Origin: Corallococcus sicarius
Lineage (GTDB): Bacteria > Myxococcota > Myxococcia > Myxococcales > Myxococcaceae
Assembly: GCF_003611735.1 (NCBI RefSeq)
Contig: NZ_RAWG01000008.1
Span: forward strand, 1 to 64,000
Length of the DNA stretch: 64,000 bases
Direction: 5' to 3'
A model generated the notes under the pieces. The model worked only from the letters and a program-made list of their open reading frames with translations, made no database searches and was not told where the DNA came from. This document shows positions 1-8,500 of the stretch, in pieces; position 1 is the stretch's first letter, and the number at the start of each line of letters is the position of its first letter. The translations under genes were made by a program, and so were the position numbers.

Positions 1-1
1 C

Positions 2-406
2 ACCCCCGACGAAGCACCGGCCCCCGGCGACACCTCCCCGGCCGAACAGCTGGCCGCGTTCACGGCGGCGGTGGAGGGGCGCGACGTGGCCCGGGCGTTG
101 GCCCTGTACGGCGTCCTGCGTGTTCTGCCCCGCCTGAAGCTTTCGCCCGCGCACCATCTGTTCATCGGGCAGGCCGCGGCAGTGGAAGGAGATTTCCCAC
201 TGTCGGTTGTCGCGTTGGAGGCCGCGGCGGACGCGGCGCCCGACGACGTGCTCGCGCCCCGGGCCCTGGTGCTGCTGGCGCGGGTGCAGGGGGAGAAGTT
301 GGGAGACGCGGTGCGTGCGGAGGAAATCTACCGGTACGTCCTGCACCGGTATCCGGACACGGAGGCCGCCCGTTTTGCCCACGCGCGGCTGAAGCCCGCC
401 GCGTGA
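2..406 (+). CDS. C-terminal part of a TPR-like protein (5' end outside window)
   Basis: The reading frame is open from the first bases of the window, so only the last 134 residues are seen. They form an Ala/Leu-rich helical solenoid with alternating small and large residues (an ALALYG helix, then FIGQAAAVEGDF, then ALVLLARVQGE and IYRYVLHRYPDTEAA). This is the pattern of TPR-like helix pairs, and the IYRYVLHRYPDTEAARFA end is typical of tetratricopeptide tails on myxobacterial envelope proteins. A GTG at 71 could serve as a start, but coding character continues upstream of it, so truncation by the window edge is preferred. The N-terminal domain, and hence the function, cannot be seen. A rhomboid-type membrane protein with a TPR tail is one possibility but is not shown by this sequence. 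Confidence 0.6.
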   Translation, partial: TPDEAPAPGDTSPAEQLAAFTAAVEGRDVARALALYGVLRVLPRLKLSPAHHLFIGQAAAVEGDFPLSVVALEAAADAAPDDVLAPRALVLLARVQGEKLGDAVRAEEIYRYVLHRYPDTEAARFAHARLKPAA

Positions 407-473
407 CACAAGCATTGCCGCACCCGTCCTCCGGTACCAGATTGCCCCCATGGGATGGGTCGGGGGCGTGGGG

Positions 474-863
474 ATGGGGAAGCAGCTGCGGACGTATGGA
501 TGGTTGGGGCTCCTCGCGAGCGTGCTGGTGACGGGCTGTGACGACGCCCCGAGCGCCAATCGCCAGGAGGACCCGTGCGCGGAGCCGAGGTCGCTGCGCG
601 TGGAGGTGCTGTCCTCGGATGGGGCGTACATCCAGGGCGCCACCGTGACGGCCACCAACCTGGAGAGCAACGTCAGCATCACCGGCGTGACGGATGACCG
701 GGGCGTCACCACGGCCATCAACGAAAACCTCGCGCCCAGCGCCATCCGCGTGATGGCCACCTCAGGCTCGCACGTGTCGCCCGCGCAGCAGGTGGAGTGG
801 ACGTGTGACGCGTGCCACTGCACGCCCGTTCCCGAGAGCCTCACCCTTGAGCTGCGGGACTGA
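474..863 (+). CDS. small lipoprotein with a carboxypeptidase-regulatory-like fold
   Basis: About 129 residues. The ATG at 474 is preferred over the ATG at 450 because it gives a compact signal (MGKQLRTYGWLGLLASVLVTGC) whose lipobox VTGC predicts lipidation of Cys. The mature part has a stretch of the type VEVLSSDGAYIQGATVTATN followed by GVTDDRGVTT, the beta-sandwich pattern of Ig-like or carboxypeptidase-regulatory domains, often used for surface binding. A Cys pair (CDACHC) lies near the end. It follows the preceding gene by 67 bp and is followed by hairpins, so it is probably monocistronic or the last gene of its unit. No specific function is recognised. Confidence 0.65.
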   Translation: MGKQLRTYGWLGLLASVLVTGCDDAPSANRQEDPCAEPRSLRVEVLSSDGAYIQGATVTATNLESNVSITGVTDDRGVTTAINENLAPSAIRVMATSGSHVSPAQQVEWTCDACHCTPVPESLTLELRD

Positions 864-893
864 CGTCGAGGACAGGCTCCCTTCAGGCTCCAG

Positions 894-926
894 CGGCGGG
901 AAATCCGCCGTCCCAGCCTGTGGGAC
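894..926 (+). terminator. two overlapping hairpins after the small lipoprotein gene
   Basis: Stem CGGCGG/CCGCCG (894-899 with 905-910) is followed by GTCCCA/TGGGAC (910-915 with 921-926) and then a GGTTGTGTTG tract. They lie 30 bp after the stop codon. The weak T-run makes intrinsic termination only moderately likely. The rest of 927-1142 shows no convincing gene. Confidence 0.4.
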
Positions 927-1142
927 GGTTGTGTTGACCCGCCTGCGTGCGGTACGGATTGCGCCATGCGTCAGACCTGCATGCGCGCCTCCGCTCCGGT
1001 CAGGCATTCCTTGCGCCAGGTCGCCCGCTCGGTGGGCCTGACGACGGGACTTCGGATGTGTTGTCGCGGCACTGGTGTTCCCCCGCTCCAGTAAGCCGTG
1101 CATCCGCGCTACCCGCCGGGTAGGCAATTCCGAAGGTCCCCC

Positions 1143-2021
1143 ATGCCAGCAGACAGTGTGGAAACGCTGCTCCGGTGCTCGGTCTCCGAGCTGACGGAGC
1201 GCTTCGTCGCCCAGGCCCATCCCGTCCCCCAGGGGATGCTGGAGGCGCTGGAAGCCGACCCCCGCCAGGCAGCGCAGGGGCTCGCGAAGAGGCTGCGCTC
1301 GCGCCAGGAGAAGAACCGGGCGGAGGGCCAGCGGCTGCGGCACCTGCTCAAGTTCGAGACGGAGCTGTGGGAGCAGGGGCTGCTCAAGGTCGCGGGCGTG
1401 GACGAGGCGGGCATGGCACCGCTCGCGGGCCCCGTCGTCGCGGCCGCGGCCATCCTGCCCCGGGGCTACCGGCTCCGGGGGCTGGACGACTCGAAGAAGA
1501 TTCTCGACCCGGACAAGCGCGAGGCCCTGGCGGAGGCCCTCAAGCGCGACGTGGTGGCGTGGGCGGTGGGCCGGGCGGAGGTGGAGGAGATTGATCAGCT
1601 CAACATCTACCACGCGGGCCTGCTGGCGATGCGCCGCGCGGTGGAGGGGCTGGGGCTGACGCCGGACTACGTGCTGGTGGACGCGCGCACCATCCCGCAG
1701 TGCGTGGCGCCGCAGCGGGGCATCATCAAGGGCGACTCGCTGTCGTTGAGCATCGCGGCGGCCTCCGTGCTGGCGAAGACGACGCGCGACCGGCTGATGA
1801 CGGAGCTGGACGCGCGCTATCCGGGCTACGGCCTGGCGGCCCACAAGGGCTACCCCACCGCGCAGCACGTGGCGGCGATCCAGGCCCTGGGGGTGCTGCC
1901 CATCCACCGACGGAGCTTCGGACCGGTGCGCGAGGCGCTCGGGTTGGGGCAGCCCGCCGAGTCTGTTCCCATGCAGACGGAGCTGTTCGCCGCTACTCCC
2001 ACTCCCATGGCGAAGCGATGA
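1143..2021 (+). CDS. rnhB: ribonuclease HII
   Basis: Endonuclease that removes ribonucleotides from RNA-DNA hybrids and single ribonucleotides misincorporated in genomic DNA. With the ATG at 1143 the protein has 292 residues; the E. coli enzyme has 198, and the excess is an N-terminal helical extension of about 80 residues. Catalytic acids are visible: VDEAG (D87, E88), VLVDA (D180) and [19 protein letters not shown] (D198), followed by the usual RDRLM, YPGYG and KGYPTAQH signatures. The segment after DEAG, normally the GRG tripeptide that senses the RNA-DNA junction, reads GMA here. Its stop overlaps the start of the next gene (ATGA at 2018-2021), implying translational coupling. An earlier in-frame start at 1098 is less likely. 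Confidence 0.93.
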   Translation: MPADSVETLLRCSVSELTERFVAQAHPVPQGMLEALEADPRQAAQGLAKRLRSRQEKNRAEGQRLRHLLKFETELWEQGLLKVAGVDEAGMAPLAGPVVAAAAILPRGYRLRGLDDSKKILDPDKREALAEALKRDVVAWAVGRAEVEEIDQLNIYHAGLLAMRRAVEGLGLTPDYVLVDARTIPQCVAPQRGIIKGDSLSLSIAAASVLAKTTRDRLMTELDARYPGYGLAAHKGYPTAQHVAAIQALGVLPIHRRSFGPVREALGLGQPAESVPMQTELFAATPTPMAKR

Positions 2022-2659
2022 GCGCGGACCGGGACATCGACGGGTGGTTGGCGGAGCGGGGCGTCACGCTGATGGACGCGCGCGTGCGGGCGCGGGGCGT
2101 GCTGGAGGAGGCAGGGCTCACGCGGCCGGGCAAGGCGCGCATGAGCGAGCCCAAGCTGATGCGCGCGGCCGAGGTGCTGACCGAGCGCTTCTTCCAGGTG
2201 TGCGCCGACCCGGCGTGTCTCCAGGTGGCGACCGCCAGCGGCCGTGAGCCCTTGCGAGTCGAGCCCCGAACCCATTGCGCCCGGTGCGGAGGGTCCGCCA
2301 ACCGGAGAGCGGAGGTGGCGTTCCTGGAGGTGTGCCGCAGCCTGGACGTCCGCCGTGTGGTGGTGGTGGGTGGTTCGCCCGCGGTGCGTGAGGAGTTGGA
2401 GACGAAGCTGGGCAATCACATCCAGCTGCGCATGGTGGACGGCACCGAGCGGCGCACGTCGGACCGCGCGAAGAGTGATTTGGAGTGGGCGGACCTGGTG
2501 CTGGTGTGGGGTGCCACGGAGTTGCATCACAAGGTGTCTGGCCATTACACGCACGGCCCGCCAGCGCATCACCACAAGGTGGTGCACGTGGTGCGGCGGG
2601 GCGTGGCCGCGCTGCTGGATGAGGCGATGATCCATCTGCAGCGCGCCGCCGTGCGCTGA
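2018..2659 (+). CDS. DUF2325-like protein with a Cys4 metal site
   Basis: 213 residues, starting inside the rnhB stop codon (ATGA overlap), so co-translated with RNase HII. The N-terminal half carries two Cys pairs (CADPAC and CARCGG, about 20 residues apart) that could bind zinc. The C-terminal half starts with a Rossmann-like strand ([16 protein letters not shown]) and contains a His-rich loop ([13 protein letters not shown], then HHHKVVHV). This order, a GG-type nucleotide or metal fold with an ADLVLVW strand and conserved His, resembles the DUF2325 family. Coupling to rnhB suggests a role in nucleic-acid maintenance, but that is inference from position only. Start by overlap is secure; function unknown. 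Confidence 0.75.
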   Translation: MSADRDIDGWLAERGVTLMDARVRARGVLEEAGLTRPGKARMSEPKLMRAAEVLTERFFQVCADPACLQVATASGREPLRVEPRTHCARCGGSANRRAEVAFLEVCRSLDVRRVVVVGGSPAVREELETKLGNHIQLRMVDGTERRTSDRAKSDLEWADLVLVWGATELHHKVSGHYTHGPPAHHHKVVHVVRRGVAALLDEAMIHLQRAAVR

Positions 2660-2671
2660 GCGGTGCCTTCA

Positions 2672-2695
2672 CGGCGGCGGGTTCGATTGCCGCCG
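2672..2695 (+). terminator. 7-bp GC hairpin after the rnhB operon
   Basis: CGGCGGC (2672-2678) pairs with GCCGCCG (2689-2695) around a 10-nt loop, 12 bp after the stop at 2659. There is no clear T-run, so the call is modest. The loop contains GGTTCGATT, which resembles a tRNA T-loop by chance only. Confidence 0.4.
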
Positions 2696-2718
2696 CGTCT
2701 TCCAGGGGCGTTCCCTGA

Positions 2719-3464
2719 TCAACGCAGCCAGAGAAGCATGGAGGCGACGTGCAGGACGGCGAGGTAGCTGGTCGCCGTCTTGTCGTAGCGGGTGGCGGCA
2801 GCCCGAAAGTGTTTGAGGTCGAGGAAGAAGCATTCGACCCGGTAGCGCAGCCGGTAGAGGGACCGGTCCAAAGGCAACGGGCTCTTGCGGCTCGGGTTCG
2901 AATGGATGACAGGCTTCATTCCAGGCTTCTGGACGTTGGCGCGGATGCGGTCGGCGTCATCGCCCGTGTCGGCGATGAAGGCTTCGCCTTCGGCGTGCAC
3001 CAGGAGTTCCTCGGCCATGGTGGACTCATGCTGCTGGCCGGGCGTCAGCGCGAGGTGGAGCGGCTTACCGCCCGTCGTTGTGACGGCGTGAACCTTTGTT
3101 GAAAAACCTCCTCGAGAACGCCCCAGAGCATTGCTTCGGATCCCCCTTTTCCGTCCGCGGCGTCTTGGTGCGCCCGGACGACCGATGCGTCGACGAGGGA
3201 GCGGAGCTCATCCACGTCGAGCCGAAGCGCCTGGAAGATGGCTTCCCAGCGCCCGGTTTTCGCCCATCGGTGGAAGCGGTTGTAGACGGTCTTCCAGTGG
3301 CCGAATCGCTCCGGCAGGTCCCGCCACTGCACCCCGGTCTTCACGCGCCACACCCCGGCGTTGATGAAGTCACGGTCCCCTCGCTTCGAGGGAGGGCCGC
3401 TCCGGGAGCCCAGCAGGGGCTCGATGCGGCTCCACTCGGCATCGCTCAGTTCATGTCGGCGCAC
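2719..3464 (-). mobile_element. IS5-family (IS427-type) insertion sequence, ends not resolved
   Basis: The whole stretch is transposase coding sequence in two overlapping frames on the minus strand, the usual layout of the IS427 subgroup. I could not pair terminal inverted repeats: the sequence left of 2719 (GGGGCGTTCCCTGATCA) has no counterpart right of 3464. The right end may therefore have been lost or diverged. The element sits between the rnhB operon and the 3' end of the RHS operon. Confidence 0.75.
2719..3464 (-). CDS. IS5-family transposase, made by -1 frameshifting (orfA + orfB)
   Basis: DDE transposase. Frame A (3464 to 3045, GTG start) carries the N-terminal helix-turn-helix region (HELSDAEWSRIEPLL, GVQWRDLPERFGHW) and the first catalytic Asp in SLVDASVVRAH. 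Frame B (to 2719) carries FIADTGDDADRIR with the second Asp, and YRVECFFLDLKHFRAAATRY with the Glu. Frame B continues without a stop up to a run read on the minus strand as A-AAA-GGG (3150-3144). A -1 slip there joins ...DGKG to the frame encoding SNALGRSRGGFSTKVHAV and then HESTMAEELL, which is exactly the family consensus order. TGDD replaces the usual TGYD. All three acidic residues remain, so activity is possible. Confidence 0.85.
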
Positions 3465-3561
3465 ACGCCATGTGCCGCAGCGGGCAGAACACGTCGCACC
3501 ACGACCTGCTGGTGGGCGGCGCCAACCTGAAACACGCGCCAGGGATTGAAGGCCCGCGCCC

Positions 3562-4503
3562 TCAGCCCAGCGCGGCCCAGAGGTAGACGGCCGAGTACGT
3601 CTGCGCCTCCGTCCAGATCTCCTTGCCCGTATTCACGATGGTCGTGCAGTCGGCCAGCCACCGGGTGGACTCGAACTCGAAGACGCCGGACTCGGCGGAC
3701 ACCGCCACCGGTTCGCCCGCGCCCATGGTCACCGAGCTGAGCGGGCTGGAGGACATGCTCGTCGCGCTGAAGCGCCCGTAGAAGGACTGGAGCAGTACCG
3801 CGGCATGCCGCAGCGGCACCGTCGCGCCCGTCTCCACCCGCAACTTCGTCTTCCCCCAGTTGGTGTCGTTCACGGTGTAGGTCGACTCGTCGGCGACGAG
3901 CCCGAACCACGCGTTCTCCTGGGCCTCCCCCAGCACGAGCCCCGACGGGCTCACCGTGCAGTTGGAGGCGCCCTTGCCCGTGAGCGTTGCGGCGCCCGTG
4001 ACGTAGGCGCTGCCCGGGGCAGTGAGGGACGCCGAGATGCCCGCCGACGCGCCCACGCCGCCGACGTTGTGGCTGCCCGAGGCGAAGTCGAGCTTGAAGC
4101 CCGACAGCACGGCGGCGGAGAACTCCGGCCAGGCCACCACGGCCTCGGGCCGGGACATCTGTCCCGTCGCCAGCTCCTCGCCGCTCACGACATACAGCGT
4201 GCTGGACTCACCGCCGACCCAGGCGATGACGGTGATCCACACCTTGGCGGAGGACAGCGGCGTGCCCGTCACCTCCGCCTTCACCTTGACCTGCCGCCGG
4301 CTGTTCTCCCCCGCGTTCTCCCGCGTCAGCTTCACGCCGAACCCGGAGATGGGGGAGCCCCCCAGGTTCCCTCCCGAAGCCTTCGTGGCGAAGTTGATGT
4401 CGAAGCGCGAGATGCCATACAGCGCGAGCCCCACGTCGCCCGAGAAGTCGAACGTCGCCGTGTCCCCGGATGCCACTTCCTTGCGACTGAACTGCCAGCT
4501 CAT
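3562..4503 (-). CDS. beta-rich partner protein B of the RHS operon
   Basis: 313 residues, third and last gene of the leftward RHS operon; its start overlaps the previous stop (ATGA at 4500-4503). No signal peptide or membrane segment. The sequence is rich in Ser, Thr, Val and Gly and reads as two consecutive beta domains. Each has a strand motif near its middle (VGLALYGISRFDINF in the first, LRHAAVLLQSFYGRF in the second) after a GDT or GAT turn. The same two motifs occur in the gene upstream, so the two proteins are paralogues. I do not recognise the family. A lectin-like or chaperone/immunity role for the RHS protein is possible but unproven. Confidence 0.75.
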   Translation of the reverse strand: MSWQFSRKEVASGDTATFDFSGDVGLALYGISRFDINFATKASGGNLGGSPISGFGVKLTRENAGENSRRQVKVKAEVTGTPLSSAKVWITVIAWVGGESSTLYVVSGEELATGQMSRPEAVVAWPEFSAAVLSGFKLDFASGSHNVGGVGASAGISASLTAPGSAYVTGAATLTGKGASNCTVSPSGLVLGEAQENAWFGLVADESTYTVNDTNWGKTKLRVETGATVPLRHAAVLLQSFYGRFSATSMSSSPLSSVTMGAGEPVAVSAESGVFEFESTRWLADCTTIVNTGKEIWTEAQTYSAVYLWAALG

Positions 4504-5504
4504 GACGCACCTCCAGGCCGCGGCCTTGCGATTTCAGCGATGACGAACGCCGTCAGGTTGCTGTCGGGAGGCGGCGCGATTCCGTAGTCGTCTCCCGAGC
4601 GCGAGTTGAAGATGTTCAGGATGAGCGTCCCGGAGATGGTCTTCCCATTCGAGATGCTCAGCGTGTCGCTCGTGACGCCCGCCTCGAACAGCTCCAGGTC
4701 GCTCGTCTTGTCCCGCTCGAAGTTGATGTTCACGTTCTGCAGGAGCACCCCGGCCCGGCGCACCGTCTCGCCCGAGGCCAGGGTGGGCGTCACGCTGAAG
4801 GCGCACGTCACGCCGTCGCGCTCGTCGTCGACCTCCGTCCACTTGCTGGAGTTCGTGTCGATGGACAGGACCCGGTAGGACGTCACCCCGTCGGTGGACA
4901 GGAAGGCCACGTCCGCCGTCCCCGTCCGCTCCTCGTCACCGCTCTGGGTCGCCGTCCCGCTCACCTTCGCCTGGGCGCCTCCGGGCTTCTCCACGGAAGA
5001 GGTGAAGGACAGGCTGCTCACCTCCTTCGCGCTGCTGCCCGCGATGTAGAAGCCGGCGAGGAACGCGCGGGCCTCCGCCGACGCGGAGGCGATGGGGATG
5101 GCCTCTCCCCACTGCCCGGCGAGCCCGTAGAGGTTCCCCGCCACCGCCTGGTACGCGGGGTTCGTCAGCCCGAGCACGGCGACCACGGTGATGCGCACGA
5201 AGCTGTCGTGCCCGCTGCCATCCGTCGAGCTGGCCGCCTCGGCGCCGTCGTAGTTGGTCATCACCAGCGACGCCGTCACGTGGACGGCGTCCTCGGTGAG
5301 GTTCGGCACCAGCGTCACGCTGGCCTGTCCCACCGCCTCCGAGGTGGAGCCGTTGTCGGCGTAGTACAGCCGGAAGTAGCTCAGCCCCGCCATCGCCGCG
5401 AGCACGCGCTCGCCCGGCAGCAGGTCTTCACCGAAGTCCACCTTCATGGGTGACGCCCAGGTCTTGTTCTTGGGCATCACCGCGGTCTTCACGCAGATCC
5501 TCAT
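4500..5504 (-). CDS. beta-rich partner protein A of the RHS operon
   Basis: 334 residues, lying 16 bp downstream of the RHS gene and overlapping the next gene by 4 bp. No export signal is evident (it starts MRICVKTAVMPKNKTW). The N-terminal half has LPGERVLAAMAGLSYFRLYY, a variable loop and DSFVRITVVAVLG. The C-terminal half has SGETVRRAGVLLQNVNINF and NGKTISGTLILNIFN. The arrangement matches the downstream protein (GDTATFDFSG...ISRFDINF, VWITVIAWVG, RHAAVLLQ), so each protein holds two copies of one beta domain. Family not recognised. The tight operon suggests it acts with the RHS protein, in assembly, targeting or self-protection. An internal start at the second Met (residue 10) is also possible. 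Confidence 0.75.
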   Translation of the reverse strand: MRICVKTAVMPKNKTWASPMKVDFGEDLLPGERVLAAMAGLSYFRLYYADNGSTSEAVGQASVTLVPNLTEDAVHVTASLVMTNYDGAEAASSTDGSGHDSFVRITVVAVLGLTNPAYQAVAGNLYGLAGQWGEAIPIASASAEARAFLAGFYIAGSSAKEVSSLSFTSSVEKPGGAQAKVSGTATQSGDEERTGTADVAFLSTDGVTSYRVLSIDTNSSKWTEVDDERDGVTCAFSVTPTLASGETVRRAGVLLQNVNINFERDKTSDLELFEAGVTSDTLSISNGKTISGTLILNIFNSRSGDDYGIAPPPDSNLTAFVIAEIARPRPGGAS

Positions 5505-5520
5505 CGACGCTCCCCTCTTC

Positions 5521-8500
5521 TCAGGAAATTCCCATGACGCCGACGAGCCGGCCGGCCGGCCCGAAGTTCAGGCCACCCGCGCTCCCCATCACGCTCGGGT
5601 TCGACAGTCCGTCCAGCATCGCGCTGCCCGCGGACCCGAGCTTGCGCGTCAGCCGCTCCTTGAGCTTGTAGCGATTCGCGACGTAGCCGAGGGACGTCCC
5701 GCCCACGCCCACGGTCAGGCCCCAGGCCCCGTCCAGGAGGACGTTGATGGCGTCCTTCCAGTCCGCCCCGAACTCGTTCTCGCCGGTGACGACGAGCGTC
5801 ACCAGGTTGGTCAGCGGGATCGAAACCAGTCCGGCGACGGTGTAGCCGATGGTGTTGCCCAGCGCGCTGTGCGGCAGCGCCACCATGAACTGCTGCCACG
5901 CGTCCTCGGCGGGGTTGAGCTTCTTCTGAAGCTGGTCCCAGTAGGTGGCCTCCGACATCCACTTCTTCGCCTTCGTCATGCGCGACGCGTCCGGCCGCGC
6001 GGCGTCCTCGGCCAGCCTGGCGGCCTGCTGCGGGAAGCCCCGCACCTTCTCCTCGCGCCCCGCCCTGGCGCGTCCCTGGATGCCGCCCGAGATGCCTCCG
6101 CGGATGAAGCCGCTCACCCCTCCCACGATGACCGTGCCGGTGAACTCCCCCCAGCTGAAGTCGTCGGCGGTCAGCGCGTAGGTCATGCCGTTCCAGCCGG
6201 CCGCGGAGACCATGCTCGCGAGCGCCGACAGCCCCGCCGTCCTCCCCATCGTCGTCACGTCCAGCGCCAGCCCCGCCACGGTCCCCGCGGCGGCAACGGC
6301 GCCCGAGAACACGACGACCACCATCCGCCCACTGTCCGAGATGGCGCCCGTGCGGTCCACCCGCGTGGTCGGGTGGTTGCCCGCGTAGGTGTAAGGGCTG
6401 GGGAACTCGTCGGCCGGGTCCGGCGCGTAGAAGCGGCCCAGCACCGGGTCCATGAGGCGGGCGTTGAGGTTGTAGAGGCCCGTCTCCGCGTCGTACTCGG
6501 CGCCGGAGAAGCGCAGGCGCATCCACGGCGCGGCGCCCGTCGTCTCCCGTGCCTCGCCGAAGGCGGTGTAGCCGAAGCCCTCCACCAACGTGCCCTGCGC
6601 GTCGAACAGCGCGCGCGTGGAGCGCAGCCGGTCGCTCGAGGCGTGGTAGCGGACGCCGTCGCGGTACACCAGCGGGCAGCCCGTGGGGCCCGGCACGTAC
6701 AGCACGGTGCCGCTCTTCCCTCCCGTCACGAACAGCGGCTGGTTCTCACCCGGGAAGCGCACCTCGCGCTCCTCGCCGCCGGGGCCGTGCACCCGGGTGG
6801 CCACGCGGACGCCGTCGGCGTCGTAGGCGTACTCGACGGTGCGCGCGTCGCTGGCGCCGGGGCGGATCTGGATCCGGCTGGGCAGCGCCATGCCCGGCGC
6901 GTAGGCGAAGTCCAGGTCCACCGGGCCGGCGCCCCGGGTGCGGCGCGACGACACCGTGCCGTCGGCCCGCCAGGTGAACGACGTCTCGCTGGCGTCCGGC
7001 CACGCCACCGTGTCCAGCCGGTTGCCGCCCGGCACGTACGACAGCCTCGCGCCGGAGAGTTCGCGGATGTTGCCGTTGAGGTCGCCCTCGTACTGGAAGC
7101 GCTCGGCGGCATCCGTACCCTCCACCGTGTCGGAGGTGGTGATGCGGCCCAGCCCGTCATAGCCATACGCGAGCTGTTCCCGCTGCGTGCCGAGCACCGC
7201 GCTGGCGCCACGCACGTTGCTGTCGGGCGCGAAGGTGTATGCCTGCGTGGCGCTGGTCCCGGCGGAGGCGGTGGAGTGCAGCAGGTGGCCCGGCGGGTCG
7301 TATTCCAGCTCCCAGGTGACGGGGCCGGAGCGGCTGGTGCGGACACGCGCCATCGCATCCCATCCGAACGAGGCCAGCTCCGTGCCCGCCTCGTCCTGGA
7401 TGGAGGTGATGTGGCCCTGGACGTCGCGGCCGTACCGCAGCGGCCCGGGCTGGGGGAACAGCTCGCGCGGCAGGCCCAGCCGCGTCAGCGCGTTCGTGTT
7501 GTCGTAGCCGAACGTCACCTCCAGCGGCGCGGCCTGCTCGCCGTCGTCCCACGTCACGCGCAGGGTGCGTGCTTCAAGCTGGCCCAGCGGCGTCCAGCGG
7601 TACGAGGAGTCCACCGTCGCGGGCGCGCCCGTGTCCTGGGAGCGGGAGTCCACCAGCTGTCCCAGCGCCAGCGCGTCCCAGCCGTCGCCGTCGTAGCGCC
7701 ACACGCCCGTCGTCACCGCGCCCGAACCTGGATCCGTCAGCGGCCAGCCCGGGAGCTCCGCCCGTTCGAGCAGCAGCGGCTCGTTCCACGCGCCCGTCAC
7801 GTGGCCGCGCGCCGTCATCCGGCTCATCGCGTCGTAGGTCGTCCAGGTGATGCGGCCCTCGGCCGCGTCCGCCGCGGTCTGGGCGAAGCGCGCGCGCCCG
7901 CCCCGGTCATGGACGTAGCGCGTCTCCCCTGCGTCGGGCGTGGACTCACGCAGCAGCCGGCCCAGGCAGTCGTAGTCGCGGACGATGGCCGTGTCCGTGC
8001 CGTCCCGCCAGCCGTCGGGGAGGATGACGCGCGTGCGCGTGCCCGTGGGCTGCATGCCCAGGTCCATCGCGGAGACGTACGTGGAGTCGTCCCGCAGCGG
8101 CACGAGCACGGCGAGCGCGGCGTCCTTCGCGTCGCGCACCTTCAGCTGCCGCTCGCCCACGGGGGAGACGAGCGTGGTGACGCGGAAGTCGGTGGCCGGA
8201 AGGTCCAGCCCCGGGAGCACCGCCGCGTCCGGCGCGTAGCGCACCTTCGCCGTGGGCCGTGAGTCCGCGGGCGTGGTGTACGGGTCGACGATGGCCCACG
8301 CTGCGCCCGCCAGGCCCACCTCCACGGTGCGCCCCAGCGGTGACGCCTCCAGCAGGCGCCGCGAGTACGGGTAGCCCCCGTCCGCGGAGCGGCCCGCCTC
8401 GCCATTCCAGTAGTCCGCCGCATCGCCGGCCATGGCGCCGCTGCCCGCGAGCGAGGCCTGGAAGGCCGGCAGGTCCACCAGCCCCGTCCGGTAGAGCAGC

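Noticed and set aside
966-1094. 42-codon plus-strand frame beginning MRQTCMRASAPV
   Set aside because: No ribosome-binding site, domain or signal; composition is what random GC-rich DNA gives.
3470-3586. 38-codon plus-strand frame reading MCRSGQNTSHHDLLVGGA
   Set aside because: Not recognised and overlaps the end of the RHS partner gene; may be the end of a decayed gene next to the IS element but cannot be supported.
5446-8262. Long plus-strand open frame (over 900 codons) opposite the RHS gene, and similar ones at 9043-11754 and 11986-14082
   Set aside because: They mirror the RHS gene, are extremely Arg/Ala/Gly/His-rich, have no domain or start signal, and arise from the strong third-position GC bias of the real gene.
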